A stretch of DNA of 64,000 nt from Pectobacterium parmentieri (GTDB taxonomy: Bacteria; Pseudomonadota; Gammaproteobacteria; Enterobacterales; Enterobacteriaceae): NCBI RefSeq assembly GCF_001742145.1, contig NZ_CP015749.1, forward strand, positions 4,030,001 to 4,094,000. The letters are read 5' to 3'. Every line of letters starts with the position of its first letter. The stretch's first letter is position 1. A program made the translations under genes and the position numbers. Shown one piece after another: positions 32,484 to 42,197 of this stretch. The notes under the pieces are model-generated. The model worked only from the letters and a program-made list of their open reading frames with translations, was not told where the DNA came from and searched no databases.

Positions 32484-32937
32484 AATCGCGGATATCTTTG
32501 GCCCCAGAAAGAAATGCTGGCATTGCTATCACAGCTATCCCCGAGGTCCGTACAGGATTCCTTCATTGATAAATGGATACTCGGCGTGATCTATTCTGAT
32601 AAATCCCCTCCCGCCGTCATTTTTTATCTCTTTAACCTTCATGTCCTAATCGTTTAAAAAATATAAAGAAACCATCAAAAATTTATAGTTAAATAAAACA
32701 ATTAAATATAAATATTAAAAAACAATTTTGTAAACCAAAGGTTATCGTGTTATTAGTAAATTTAAGGGACATCCTTTAAAAAATAATCACCACCAAAGGT
32801 AAATAAGAGATACTAAGTTAGCATCCTTATTATTTTAACTATTATAAAACAAATGAAAATTATAAATATTTTATTTTTATATATTTATGATAGATATCCA
32901 CCTCATTTTTCGCATCGCGCTTAAATAGGAAAAACAA
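32484..32937. other. AT-rich intergenic region
   Basis: About 450 bp before the acyltransferase gene. The right-hand 290 bp are extremely AT-rich with many A and T runs, a likely H-NS-bound silencing region. The left-hand part contains a 47-codon open frame from ATG 32514 without a recognisable product, which might be a gene fragment. No other features supported. Confidence 0.5.
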
Positions 32938-34149
32938 ATGGATAGCAATCCCATCGAAAAAAATGGTAATTCGCATTATTACCCGCGTGATTTCATTATA
33001 AAGAGAACACCAAAAGGGCACCTACCGAATTTACCTTCTCTAAACGGCACTCGCATTATTGCTGCTCTTCTTGTGTATCTCTTTCACACATCGAGCGGAA
33101 ATATGTTAAATCTGTTCTCAGATGACGCTATCGGCACAACCTACTCTTTTATCCTCAGTAAGGCTGGGTGGGTAAGTGTATCGTTCTTTTTTATCCTGAG
33201 CGGTTTTGTCATGAACTGGTCCTCGCCATCAGTCAGCAATCCACTCCAGTTCTATAAGAAACGATTCGCGAAGGTATACCCTGTAAATATATTTATTATT
33301 ATACTCCTTATTTTTACTGGAATAATAAGCATTGGGCGTGTTGATGTCTGGTTACCCAATTTATTATTGATACAGACATGGATACCGCAAGGCGATATTT
33401 ATATTGGCGGAAATGTCCCCAGTTGGTTCCTATCTGTTATTGTTTTTCTTTATATTATTTACCCATTCTTACTCAAAATCGTCAAAAAGATACCGACCGA
33501 ATCTTTATGGACGTCCGTAATATTATGCTATATCGCCTTAATCGCGGTTAATGGTGCAATCTATACGTTATTACCCACCGTTCCGGTGATTGAAGGTTGG
33601 CCTCACGTCGTTGGTGAAATTCAATGGTGGCTTTCCTATACCTTCCCGCCAACACGTATTTTTGAATTCGTCATCGGTATGTTGCTGTCGCGTATTATCC
33701 TTGAGGGAAAGTGGATACCCGTATCTGTAACCACAAGCATGGTACTGACCGCATTAACATATTGCATCGACCTTTTCATGCCGTTCCTGCTTAGCCTCAA
33801 TTTGGTGACTCTCATTCCGCTGACATTACTGATAGGCTCACTCGCGGTGAGTGATCTACAAGGAAAGCGTTCATTTTTACATGCGAAACCAATGCAATGG
33901 TTAGGCAGCATTTCTTTCTGTTTTTACCTGATTCATTTCTTAGTTCTGCGCTTGCTAAATGAATGGACTGATGGCAATCGATACGATGTGATAGGCGCTG
34001 CGCAACTGATCATAGCCGCTGGGGCGGTTAGCCTGATCGCTGGCTGGTTGCTTTATCAATTCATTGAACAACCTGTCGGCAAGCTGCTTACTAACAAAAT
34101 GAGGAAAAACATTAGCAGTCCAGAGCAAGAAACTCGCCCAATATCCTGA
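32938..34149 (+). CDS. Acyltransferase family 3 membrane protein (OafA/NodX type)
   Basis: A 403-residue integral membrane protein with about ten helices. The family signatures are LNGTRIIAALLVYLFHTSSG near residue 35, with the catalytic His, FILSGFVMNWS near residue 90 with FYKKRFAKVYPV following, and the C-terminal WLGSISFCFYLIHF. Such proteins transfer acetyl or other acyl groups to surface polysaccharide, O-antigen or peptidoglycan. No polysaccharide locus adjoins it directly (pga is 1.6 kb away). It sits behind an AT-rich region next to a broken hip locus, so it is probably acquired DNA. Confidence 0.88.
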   Translation: MDSNPIEKNGNSHYYPRDFIIKRTPKGHLPNLPSLNGTRIIAALLVYLFHTSSGNMLNLFSDDAIGTTYSFILSKAGWVSVSFFFILSGFVMNWSSPSVSNPLQFYKKRFAKVYPVNIFIIILLIFTGIISIGRVDVWLPNLLLIQTWIPQGDIYIGGNVPSWFLSVIVFLYIIYPFLLKIVKKIPTESLWTSVILCYIALIAVNGAIYTLLPTVPVIEGWPHVVGEIQWWLSYTFPPTRIFEFVIGMLLSRIILEGKWIPVSVTTSMVLTALTYCIDLFMPFLLSLNLVTLIPLTLLIGSLAVSDLQGKRSFLHAKPMQWLGSISFCFYLIHFLVLRLLNEWTDGNRYDVIGAAQLIIAAGAVSLIAGWLLYQFIEQPVGKLLTNKMRKNISSPEQETRPIS

Positions 34150-34196
34150 TAAAAAAGCCAACTATTGATTGTGAGTACAGACTAATAATAGAACGC

Positions 34197-34226
34197 AATC
34201 GGCCCAGAATGATCTCCGGGCCGATT
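34197..34226. terminator. Hairpin between convergent acyltransferase and qorB genes
   Basis: AATCGGCCC and GGGCCGATT form a 9-bp stem around a 12-base loop, 47 bp after the acyltransferase stop and 24 bp before the qorB end. T-rich tails are weak on both strands. Likely a shared terminator. Confidence 0.5.
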
Positions 34227-34249
34227 CTTTACGCGTTACTTTTTAGACG

Positions 34250-35101
34250 TTATTTCAGCGTCGCTTTTACTACCGCTGACAACGGCGTTGTTGAACGGCC
34301 AATCAGTTGGCTCAACTGTTTAGCGCCATCAAACAGACCGCCTTTGGATGCCCCGACGTCTGAATCGGCAATAATCTGCGCGAAAACATCAGGTAGACCA
34401 GCAGAAACCAGCGCAGCGGTGAACTCCGCTTCAGACAGGTTTTGATAACCGATAGATTTACCAGACTGCTTGCTAATCTCCGCAGCCAGCTCCGCCAACG
34501 TATAGGGCTCATCACCAGCCAGTTCATAAACTTTGCCAGCCTGTCCTTCCTGCGTCAGTACCGCGACGGCGGCGGCAGCGAAATCTTCACGGGTTGCAGA
34601 TGTAATTTTGCCTTCGCCCGCACTACCGATAAATACGCCGTGCTCCAACGCCGCAGGGATGCTGGCCGCATAGTTCTCGGTATACCAGCCGTTGCGCAGC
34701 AGGACATGCGGTAAACCAGAGTCTTTCAGCAACGCTTCGGTTTGACGGTGCTCTTCCGCCAGCGCTAACGGTGATTTATCCGCGTGCAGCAAGCTGGTGT
34801 AGGCCAGTAATTTCACCCCGGCCTTCGCTGCGGCTTCGATCACATTGCGGTGTTGTGCCGCACGTTGCCCAACTTCGCTGGAGGAAATCAGCAGCACGTT
34901 ATCCACACCTTGCAGAGCGGAAACCAGCGCCTCTGGCTGATTGTAATCTGCGGCTTTCACCTGCACGCCAAGCGCCGACAGATCGGCAACTTTATTGACA
35001 TCACGCACCAGCGCGACGATGTCGCCCGCCGGAACTTTTTCTAACAGTTGTGCTATGACTAAACGGCCCAGTTGGCCAGATGCACCCGTAATCGCAATCA
35101 T
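34250..35101 (-). CDS. qorB: NAD(P)H:quinone oxidoreductase QorB
   Basis: 283 residues with an N-terminal Rossmann motif MIAITGASGQLG and close similarity to E. coli QorB (YtfG) as recalled: LLISSSEVGQRA, YTSLLHAD, ALEHGVFIG, DSDVGASKGGLFD. It is an NmrA-like atypical SDR that reduces quinones with NADPH in the cytoplasm. Divergent from the ytfH-like HxlR regulator, the same pairing as in E. coli. Confidence 0.93.
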   Translation of the reverse strand: MIAITGASGQLGRLVIAQLLEKVPAGDIVALVRDVNKVADLSALGVQVKAADYNQPEALVSALQGVDNVLLISSSEVGQRAAQHRNVIEAAAKAGVKLLAYTSLLHADKSPLALAEEHRQTEALLKDSGLPHVLLRNGWYTENYAASIPAALEHGVFIGSAGEGKITSATREDFAAAAVAVLTQEGQAGKVYELAGDEPYTLAELAAEISKQSGKSIGYQNLSEAEFTAALVSAGLPDVFAQIIADSDVGASKGGLFDGAKQLSQLIGRSTTPLSAVVKATLK

Positions 35102-35163
35102 CTCAAGCTCCTTTTATTAACCGTCTTTTATTAACAGACACTGGCTGGCATAATATCGGCAAA

Positions 35164-35180
35164 ACTAACTTTAAGTAAGT
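35164..35180. promoter_or_regulatory. Candidate HxlR operator between qorB and ytfH
   Basis: ACTAACTT-T-AAGTAAGT is an 8-bp dyad with one mismatch in the 100-bp divergent region. A further AAGTACATAC and GGTAAGTAT follow to the right. Redox-sensing HxlR proteins of the QorR type bind such TTAGTAAGT-like dyads in related systems; the assignment here is an inference. Confidence 0.45.
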
Positions 35181-35201
35181 ACATACATAAAGGTAAGTAT
35201 A

Positions 35202-35636
35202 GTGAGTCAACACCCAACATCGATAGATTTATTGCCCCCACTTCTGCCAACCGGCAACGTCTTAGCCGAGAAATGCCCGTCTCGCCAGATACTTAACCAC
35301 GTAACCAGCCGCTGGGGTGTACTGATCCTTATTGCATTACTTGATGATACACATCGCTTTAGTCAACTGCGTCGACGGATTGGCGGCGTGAGCGAACGCA
35401 TGCTGGCGCAGACCCTGCAATGGCTGGAAAGTGATGGTTTTGTCCTGCGAACAGCCTATCCGGTTGTCCCGCCACATGTGGAATACAGCCTGACGCCATT
35501 AGGCAAAGAGGTTGGCAAGCGGGTGAAAGAGTTGGCGGCGTGGATTGAAGGGAATCTGGCTGACATTCTGGCAGCGCAACAATCAGGTGAAAAACAGTCA
35601 GATGAACAACTGCCAGCTAAACAGCGCACCTCCTGA
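35202..35636 (+). CDS. ytfH: HxlR-family transcriptional regulator YtfH
   Basis: 144 residues from GTG 35202. A winged helix of the HxlR type holds CPSRQILNHVTSRWGVLILIALL, FSQLRRRIGGVSERMLAQTL and YPVVPPHVEYSLTPLG, nearly the same as E. coli YtfH. A conserved Cys (CPSR) near residue 21 is the expected redox-sensing residue. The C-terminal extension is longer than in E. coli. Likely represses qorB until quinone or thiol stress oxidises the Cys. Confidence 0.9.
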   Translation: MSQHPTSIDLLPPLLPTGNVLAEKCPSRQILNHVTSRWGVLILIALLDDTHRFSQLRRRIGGVSERMLAQTLQWLESDGFVLRTAYPVVPPHVEYSLTPLGKEVGKRVKELAAWIEGNLADILAAQQSGEKQSDEQLPAKQRTS

Positions 35637-35744
35637 GCCAAGATTCTTGCTCAGGAAGCGCCGAGTTTGAGGAACAGGCGGTGATATCAGAGAGAAGCGC
35701 TTTCCCACTCTCGCCATCAACCGCCATAAAACGACAATGTGTCT

Positions 35745-36176
35745 TCAGTCGGTCGCAACTGATACGTTGTCGATACCAATAATTGTTCCGTGCTCATTAT
35801 GCCAAACACGCTGGATCTTATTACGATGCAATTCCTGAACGACCCCATACGGTAAAGAAAAACTCCTGGCAACGTGTTTGATATCTAGTACATCAGCACG
35901 CGTTCTTTGTTCCTTTCTGGAACGATAGCGATAGTGTTCCAGTTTTCCCCAGGCAACTAAGAGCGACGCGGTTACCAGGAATATGCATAAATGTATCGAT
36001 ATAACCCAACATTCTGAGGTAAAGAAAGCCCCTTCTGGAGCATAGTTATTCCAAAAAGTGTCGATAAACACCTCAAAAAACAACCAAATAAAGATTCCCC
36101 ATCCACATAGCGTCAGGAAATAATCGATAAAGCGTGGCCACCAACGTCTTTCAGACACGATTAAAGGTGAATGCAT
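35745..36176 (-). CDS. pgaD: Poly-N-acetylglucosamine biosynthesis protein PgaD
   Basis: 143 residues with two N-terminal membrane helices (FIDYFLTLCGWGIFIWLFFE and VISIHLCIFLVTASLLVAW) and a cytoplasmic tail, the usual PgaD/HmsS layout. PgaD pairs with the glycosyltransferase PgaC, and the complex binds c-di-GMP. Last gene of pgaABCD, 3 bp after pgaC. PgaD proteins are poorly conserved, so the call rests on topology, length and position. Confidence 0.88.
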   Translation of the reverse strand: MHSPLIVSERRWWPRFIDYFLTLCGWGIFIWLFFEVFIDTFWNNYAPEGAFFTSECWVISIHLCIFLVTASLLVAWGKLEHYRYRSRKEQRTRADVLDIKHVARSFSLPYGVVQELHRNKIQRVWHNEHGTIIGIDNVSVATD

Positions 36177-36179
36177 AAT

Positions 36180-37508
36180 TTATCCTCTTTCAATACCACG
36201 GTCGGGACTTTCCCAACGCGCTCGTTTTTTACGCGAACGCAGCATGACCTTGGGAAAACTGACCAGACTGGTGCACAGGCTCAACGTCCAATACACCATC
36301 GGATACCAGACCACCCAGAACAAATATTTACCAATGTCCCTCTCATAGCGTCGTTCGATCAACATACTGACTACAAATTGGATTAAGCAAACAACCCCTA
36401 TCATCATGCCGGTAAATGCGGGAGGAAAGAGCGTTTCCACCCGGATGCCCTCAGGCAGTTCTATTAAAAAGCCTAACAAATACAATAAGACACTCATGGC
36501 ATAGGTGAAGGCCCATAATATTGAAATAGAATATTCGAGGAACAACGGCCACATTCGGCGATAGCGCCATGACCATAAGTGGCGGAAGTTTTTTAAAAAG
36601 ACTTCAGCGCCGCCCTGCGCCCAGCGCAGTCGCTGCTTCCATAAACCAGATAGCTTTTCCGGCATCAGAATCCAACACAGGGCTCGTGGCTCAAAAAATA
36701 TCGACCAATGCCGCAATTGAAGCTTCCAACTGATATCAATATCTTCCGTGATCATATCGGTGCTCCAGTAGCCAACCTCTGCTAGCGCACTGCGACGAAA
36801 AGCGGCGACGACGCCAGAAACCGTAAAAACTTTGCCATAAACGCGCTGCGTGCGTTTGATCAAACCAATAATTGAGGAGAATTCACCAACCTGAATGCGA
36901 CCAACCAGCGTCGAGCGCGTCCTTATCCTTGGGTTCCCCGTTACTGCGCCAACCCGTGGATTATTGATTAATGGGTTAACCAAATAGGCCACAGCATTGG
37001 GATCGAGAAGCGCATCTCCATCAATGCACACCAGCAGATCGCTCTGGGCCGCTGCACACGCGGTTTGAAGCGCCAACGCTTTACCCTGATTATGCGCAAG
37101 ATGAATGACGCGCAGTTTGTCATAGTCGTCCGCCAACCGATCGAGCACCTCTCCCGTATCATCATTGGAGCCGTCATTCACCGCAATCACTTCGATATGG
37201 GTATAATGTTGTGCTAATGCCGCCTCAATGGTTTCACACACGTTAGGCCCTTCGTTATAACAAGGGATCAAGATAGACACTAACGGGCGTCCGGCTGGCT
37301 CATCAGGTATGACCCCCTCCCCCCAGCGCCAATGACGTTCATGGTGAAACCAGAAATACAGCCCACCCGTTATCCATATCCCTGACATAAATAAAGGCCA
37401 GAAAAAGGTAAAGTTTAGGATGACATCCCCTGTAAAAGAGAACATGACGCCAAAAGGGATGCCGAGCATCAGGCATAAGATGAAGAAAGCTAAAATTCTC
37501 TCTATCAT
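36180..37508 (-). CDS. pgaC: Poly-beta-1,6-N-acetyl-D-glucosamine synthase PgaC
   Basis: 442 residues from ATG 37508, which overlaps the pgaB stop (ATGA). Family-2 glycosyltransferase with N-terminal membrane helices. Catalytic-domain motifs are [33 protein letters not shown] and QRLRWAQGG, the last being the processive-synthase signature. Several C-terminal membrane helices follow. It polymerises UDP-GlcNAc into the biofilm polymer and extrudes it with PgaD; activity depends on c-di-GMP in E. coli. Confidence 0.96.
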   Translation of the reverse strand: MIERILAFFILCLMLGIPFGVMFSFTGDVILNFTFFWPLFMSGIWITGGLYFWFHHERHWRWGEGVIPDEPAGRPLVSILIPCYNEGPNVCETIEAALAQHYTHIEVIAVNDGSNDDTGEVLDRLADDYDKLRVIHLAHNQGKALALQTACAAAQSDLLVCIDGDALLDPNAVAYLVNPLINNPRVGAVTGNPRIRTRSTLVGRIQVGEFSSIIGLIKRTQRVYGKVFTVSGVVAAFRRSALAEVGYWSTDMITEDIDISWKLQLRHWSIFFEPRALCWILMPEKLSGLWKQRLRWAQGGAEVFLKNFRHLWSWRYRRMWPLFLEYSISILWAFTYAMSVLLYLLGFLIELPEGIRVETLFPPAFTGMMIGVVCLIQFVVSMLIERRYERDIGKYLFWVVWYPMVYWTLSLCTSLVSFPKVMLRSRKKRARWESPDRGIERG

Positions 37509-39520
37509 GGCAGTGGGTACCACTCTGATGAAATCATGGGGCGGATGCTCTCTAATTCAGGCGAATTATTAAGAAAATCATCCGGATAATAACCGTAATT
37601 TTGCGCACCATTCAGTTGCAACACGGTCATCCATTTAACCAATTGCGCGGTGTCTAACCACGGTTCTCCTGGGACACGCCAATCCCTTGCCTGAAGTTCA
37701 AATACTGTTTTATTCAGCGCGCCGGGGCGGCGAGCCACTTCCTGTACCAGTTTTTGCAGCCACGCATCGCTGTCCCTAGACGCGACGTTTTCCATCAATG
37801 GCATTGCCATGGGGGCAACCCAGTCATAAGCGGCAAGGAAGTCATCCAGATTTTGGGAGAACCATGCTTCACTCTCTGGCTCAATAGCAGGGAGCGCGAA
37901 AATGTTGCGCGCGGTTTGGACTTGCGGGCCGCGGATCTCATGCACACGAGCGGCCAGATCGAGCGTAAAATCTGTTAATGCTTTACTTTTAAACCGCGTC
38001 CAGCGTGCCGTAAGCTGGGGGTTGCGACGAATGTCATCAATCGTGCCGGGGAATCCAGCCTCTCGATATGCCTGTATGGCTTGATGGCTTGCGTCTTCAT
38101 CGTCTGCAAGCACCGCATCATCATGAAATAAGATGCCACTAAACGTGGCGTAGGAGGAAAGATCCTCATAAATATCAGTAATTCGCTTTCTGGCCTCCGC
38201 ATCCCATAGCGATAAACGCCGATATTGGCTGTAGTTGATACTACGTTGCCCGCTCTCACTGTCGATCCGCTCAACGCGCTGCAACATCTCATCATCCATA
38301 TCAAAAGCCAGCACCGGCATCCAGGCGTAAACACGAACAAGCGCCCGCGAGGCTAGTTGCCAGGCCACATGATTGAATAAGTCTTCTCGAACGGGCATCC
38401 AGCGATTAGGGAAATAGAGTGACTGTACATTGCCATCCCCCTTCGGATCGGAGAAAGCCTGAAGATAGACGGTATTAATACGCAAGTCGGCAATGCGTTG
38501 AATTAAGGCATCCACATTACGAGACTGCTGCACTTTATCGGTGTCATAAACATAATCCAGATCGATATGTGCAACCCGTATAACCTCAGGTTCTCGGGCA
38601 TAGCTAACCAACAGCGCGAACCGTTGTACATCAGGATTATTGTTAATCAGTATGCGGGGAACGTTATACGGCGAGTCAACCGACGCGGGCCCACTTCCAA
38701 GCGTTAGCGCTAGCTGATAGCCACGCTGCTTAACAATGTTTAGCGCGTCCCCCCCCACCGCACCATAGGGCCAAACCCAAACTCGAGGTTTTTTCCCCGT
38801 AGCATCAGCGATTCGTTGAGTAATAAGGTCAGTATCATGCGCAAAACGTTGACGGTACTCATCTCGCGTTTCGTATCGTTTACCTTCTGGAAAATAGCGG
38901 CGAACGGCAGCGGCCGGTTCCATATTTCCCTGCGGGTTTGCCTGAATCCCTTTATGTAAGTCATAAGTATGAGCCCCAATTTCTACCAGGCCAGATTGCG
39001 CCATTTCACCGACTTGCTGCCAGGTAAGAAAATGGTTGCGAGGTATTTGAACACCACTAAAATCCACCGGCTGATCTTCAGGTGTGTCCAGCCAGCGTCC
39101 TACGGGCGCCAGTACCGCCGGCCAACCATAGGCTTTCAGTAGAGGGTAAACACGATAATAAAAACTGCTGTAACCATCATCAAATGTCAGTAATACCGCC
39201 CTGTCCGGTAGCGGTTTTCCCCCTGAGCCAGCAGCCAGAATGTCATCAACGGATACTGGGTGGTAACCATTCTCCCTTAACCAGGCAAAGTGTTCATTAA
39301 GTGCATTAGTTCGTACCGCCATGAAACGCTGATCGGCACCGTCATCTGCAACATCATGATAGGCAATAACGATATATTGATTGGCCTTCAAGGCCTGCTC
39401 TTTGACCAAGGTAGGGCGCTCTGCTGGCGAGCTATATTTCACGTCGACGGAATGTGTACAGGCGGTGATCATTAACACCCCCAACGTCATCACAAAGTTT
39501 CGTAGTCGTATGAATGACAT
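37505..39520 (-). CDS. pgaB: Poly-N-acetylglucosamine N-deacetylase / glycoside hydrolase PgaB
   Basis: 671 residues from ATG 39520, with GGAG 7 bases upstream. A lipoprotein signal ends at LMITAC (Cys near 20), so it is an outer-membrane lipoprotein facing the periplasm. An N-terminal polysaccharide deacetylase domain has YHDV and [10 protein letters not shown] with metal-binding Asp/His. The C-terminal half (from about 310, [12 protein letters not shown]) is the GHL13-type hydrolase domain. It partially deacetylates PNAG, needed for export through PgaA. Confidence 0.96.
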   Translation of the reverse strand: MSFIRLRNFVMTLGVLMITACTHSVDVKYSSPAERPTLVKEQALKANQYIVIAYHDVADDGADQRFMAVRTNALNEHFAWLRENGYHPVSVDDILAAGSGGKPLPDRAVLLTFDDGYSSFYYRVYPLLKAYGWPAVLAPVGRWLDTPEDQPVDFSGVQIPRNHFLTWQQVGEMAQSGLVEIGAHTYDLHKGIQANPQGNMEPAAAVRRYFPEGKRYETRDEYRQRFAHDTDLITQRIADATGKKPRVWVWPYGAVGGDALNIVKQRGYQLALTLGSGPASVDSPYNVPRILINNNPDVQRFALLVSYAREPEVIRVAHIDLDYVYDTDKVQQSRNVDALIQRIADLRINTVYLQAFSDPKGDGNVQSLYFPNRWMPVREDLFNHVAWQLASRALVRVYAWMPVLAFDMDDEMLQRVERIDSESGQRSINYSQYRRLSLWDAEARKRITDIYEDLSSYATFSGILFHDDAVLADDEDASHQAIQAYREAGFPGTIDDIRRNPQLTARWTRFKSKALTDFTLDLAARVHEIRGPQVQTARNIFALPAIEPESEAWFSQNLDDFLAAYDWVAPMAMPLMENVASRDSDAWLQKLVQEVARRPGALNKTVFELQARDWRVPGEPWLDTAQLVKWMTVLQLNGAQNYGYYPDDFLNNSPELESIRPMISSEWYPLP

Positions 39521-39531
39521 CACCTTTCTCC

Positions 39532-41994
39532 TTAAAACCGATAATTCAAATCAAAAGACAGCGATACGTTCTGTTCCCGCTTACCGTCGTAAGGCCGCTT
39601 ATCCCACTGAGCACTCACCCCCATATCCAGTACGTCATTCCACCGTACTCTTTGCCCATATCCGAGCGTGGTGATAGCCCCTGCGGATTCACCTTTTTGC
39701 CAGTAACGCCCCGCGCCAGCCTTCACTTCTTGATGCCACTCCGTCTGGTAATGTCGGTAAAGCAAGTGATCGAGGGTAAAGGCGGGTAGCACGGCCACAT
39801 AACTCTGCGGGTTGTAATAAGAAACAGCCTGCTTGCTGTTTGCTCCCCAATTGATCGTCGGGGTGAAATCCAGGATTAAAAACGATGATGAAAAGAGGCG
39901 CTCTTGCCCGCTCAGCGCATACTCCTGACGTCTGTTACCATCAGAAAACCACCCGTTCGACAGGTCTGCTTGCCATGAGCGTCGTTCGCTTTGCCGCCAG
40001 CGTACATATCCCCCGCCGCCATTCGCCGTTACGTCATTTTTAAGTGCGCGTAGCGGCGTGCTGCGCATTAGCCGTTCAGCATTCAGGCCGACACGCCAAA
40101 AGTCATTAATGTCATGTCGATAAGAGAGACTCGCGCCGATATCAGAGCCAAATCCGAAATTTCGGTGTGAAAGCTCAACCTCAGCCCAATTGTCACGGTC
40201 GGTAAATTCCACACCGCCGCGCATCGTGCGATGGATACCCCGTCCTTCAGTGAAATCACTTTGATTAAAAGCCCCCCCAGAGAACACTCGCCAATGGTCG
40301 GCAAATGGCGGGCTATAGAGCACGGCATCAATATTAGTGTCATTCATGCCCTTGGCTGGACTGTCAGACTTGAGGCCCTGAGCGCCGGAAATACGCAGCT
40401 CCGCCATGTGATGAACCTGACGCAAACGCGCTAATCGTTTCACAGAGAAATCATCCGGGTAGCGAGCCACGGTATCGTCGGCCAACTGATCAAGCTGGCG
40501 CCACTCCTGCAACTCCAATGCCGTAAGCCCTTGATGAGTTTCCAGCCGGAACGATCTGGCTTCCAACAATTCAGCTCGCTTTAATAACGTTTCGGCACGA
40601 CGCGGCCATCCCCTGTTTAGATAAATCTCGGCCAAACGTATATTCAGCTCTTGGTTCCCCGGCCCGCCCAAGGCCAGATTTTCCGCCAACCGTTGCGCAG
40701 CAGGAAGATCGTTATGAGAAACCAACGACTGTATACGCAGGTATTTGATGTCAACCCAATCGTCGTTAGGGATGAAGCTTGATAAGCCATAAACTCTTTT
40801 CTTATAAGGCGTTTTTTCTTCAGCCTGAGCTGACAGCCGCGCTGCCTGCTCAACTTTCTCATTTTCCAGGAGGCTGTAGAAAAAATCGCCTTGCCGCACT
40901 ATCTGAACGTGTTGTGAAGGGTCTTCTTGTATTACCGAACTGAGGATCTGCTCTGCTTTTTCAGGCTGCTTCACATAGAGATAAGCAGAAGCCACCCAGC
41001 GTCGTGCATAGCTGGGAATATCCCCCTCTTTGAGGAGTGATTGGTATTCCGAAATAATTTCTTCCATGCGATAGCGGACGAGCAACGCACCTAGCCGATC
41101 AATTCGAGCATGGCGATAGCTGGCTTTTGCCGAAGGAAGCGTTCGCCATTGATTCATCAAGCTGCTATAACGGGCCAAAGCGCGATCCGCGACAACGAAG
41201 CGTTCGTTTTCCGTTGTGGACGTGATAAACGCAAGACGGACCAGTTCCGCCGCCGCCTCCAACTCTCGCGGGCGTTGCCTTTCATCAGTCTGGAAGACAT
41301 GACGTTTGCTGTCCTTCAATGCGTTCAATGCAGGTGCGCTAATCGTATTACGTGAAAGAATATCGCTGTAATCAGAAAGCAGTGTTTTATCCTGCGGGGC
41401 GTAGCGCATGGCCTGCATGATAGAAAAGAGGGAGTCAGTATGTTGCCCCGCAATACGCTGCACCCACGCTAATTCTCGCCAATGGTTCGCCGTTGGCTCG
41501 CGTTTAACACGAGACGTAGCCAATTCCAGCGACCTTTTTGTCTGCCCGGCATCGGCGAGGGTGAGTATCAAACCACTACGTGCATCATCATCCCGTGGAG
41601 TACGTTGTAAAACCCGCTGCCATAATTCCACCGACGACTGCCACTGACGGAGATTACGATAGGACTTCGCCGCCGCCCTCTGTGCCGGGTCAGGTAGTGA
41701 CATCGTTGGCGAATAGGTTTTCCAAATTCGGATCACTTCTGCATCCTTTCCCGCCCAACCGTTAATGAGCAACCAGTCGGTCACCTCGGCAGCGGTCAGT
41801 TCGCGATTCCTGGATTGCCCATCAAGCCATGACGTCGCAGGGGAGATATCTCCCTGCCGGGCGTTGCTAATTAGCGTGTCATAGTGAGATTCTGCCGCCG
41901 CGACGCCGACAGAAACGGAAAAATAAACTAATGATTTAAGTAAGTTAAACAATATTGGGTTGAGTCTGCTTGAATGAGAGTTAACAAAACTCAT
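39532..41994 (-). CDS. pgaA: Poly-N-acetylglucosamine outer-membrane porin PgaA
   Basis: 820 residues from ATG 41994, with GGGGAGA upstream. A reading from 42030 has no ribosome site. The signal peptide ends near GVAAAES. Residues to about 520 form a TPR superhelix, and the C-terminal 300 residues a 16-stranded barrel ending with aromatic SLSFDLNYRF, the outer-membrane assembly signal. It exports deacetylated PNAG. First gene of pgaABCD; its promoter lies in the 203 bp shared with the divergent WYL regulator. Confidence 0.94.
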   Translation of the reverse strand: MSFVNSHSSRLNPILFNLLKSLVYFSVSVGVAAAESHYDTLISNARQGDISPATSWLDGQSRNRELTAAEVTDWLLINGWAGKDAEVIRIWKTYSPTMSLPDPAQRAAAKSYRNLRQWQSSVELWQRVLQRTPRDDDARSGLILTLADAGQTKRSLELATSRVKREPTANHWRELAWVQRIAGQHTDSLFSIMQAMRYAPQDKTLLSDYSDILSRNTISAPALNALKDSKRHVFQTDERQRPRELEAAAELVRLAFITSTTENERFVVADRALARYSSLMNQWRTLPSAKASYRHARIDRLGALLVRYRMEEIISEYQSLLKEGDIPSYARRWVASAYLYVKQPEKAEQILSSVIQEDPSQHVQIVRQGDFFYSLLENEKVEQAARLSAQAEEKTPYKKRVYGLSSFIPNDDWVDIKYLRIQSLVSHNDLPAAQRLAENLALGGPGNQELNIRLAEIYLNRGWPRRAETLLKRAELLEARSFRLETHQGLTALELQEWRQLDQLADDTVARYPDDFSVKRLARLRQVHHMAELRISGAQGLKSDSPAKGMNDTNIDAVLYSPPFADHWRVFSGGAFNQSDFTEGRGIHRTMRGGVEFTDRDNWAEVELSHRNFGFGSDIGASLSYRHDINDFWRVGLNAERLMRSTPLRALKNDVTANGGGGYVRWRQSERRSWQADLSNGWFSDGNRRQEYALSGQERLFSSSFLILDFTPTINWGANSKQAVSYYNPQSYVAVLPAFTLDHLLYRHYQTEWHQEVKAGAGRYWQKGESAGAITTLGYGQRVRWNDVLDMGVSAQWDKRPYDGKREQNVSLSFDLNYRF

Positions 41995-42197
41995 CGCTGA
42001 ATCTCCCCACCAGTGATGACAGAATGACATTCAAATACATCGTTGAGCGCTGGTTTCATGACTTAACACCTCTTATCGAGTCTAAACGCGGCATGCAGCT
42101 ATCCCTCCCATGATTCAAAGTCAGAGATAGACGCTAAGGCCAGTTTCGCGCATAATAATGCATATAGTTTTTTTATCAATATAATTTTTATACGCAT

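Noticed and set aside
32514..32657. 47-codon plus-strand frame beyond the hip palindromes
   Set aside because: No ribosome site, no family recognised; may be a fragment but cannot be supported.
42031..42197. Possible WYL-regulator operator from GCATAT repeats in the pgaA upstream region
   Set aside because: The repeats are short, AT-rich and not clearly symmetrical; not strong enough to annotate.
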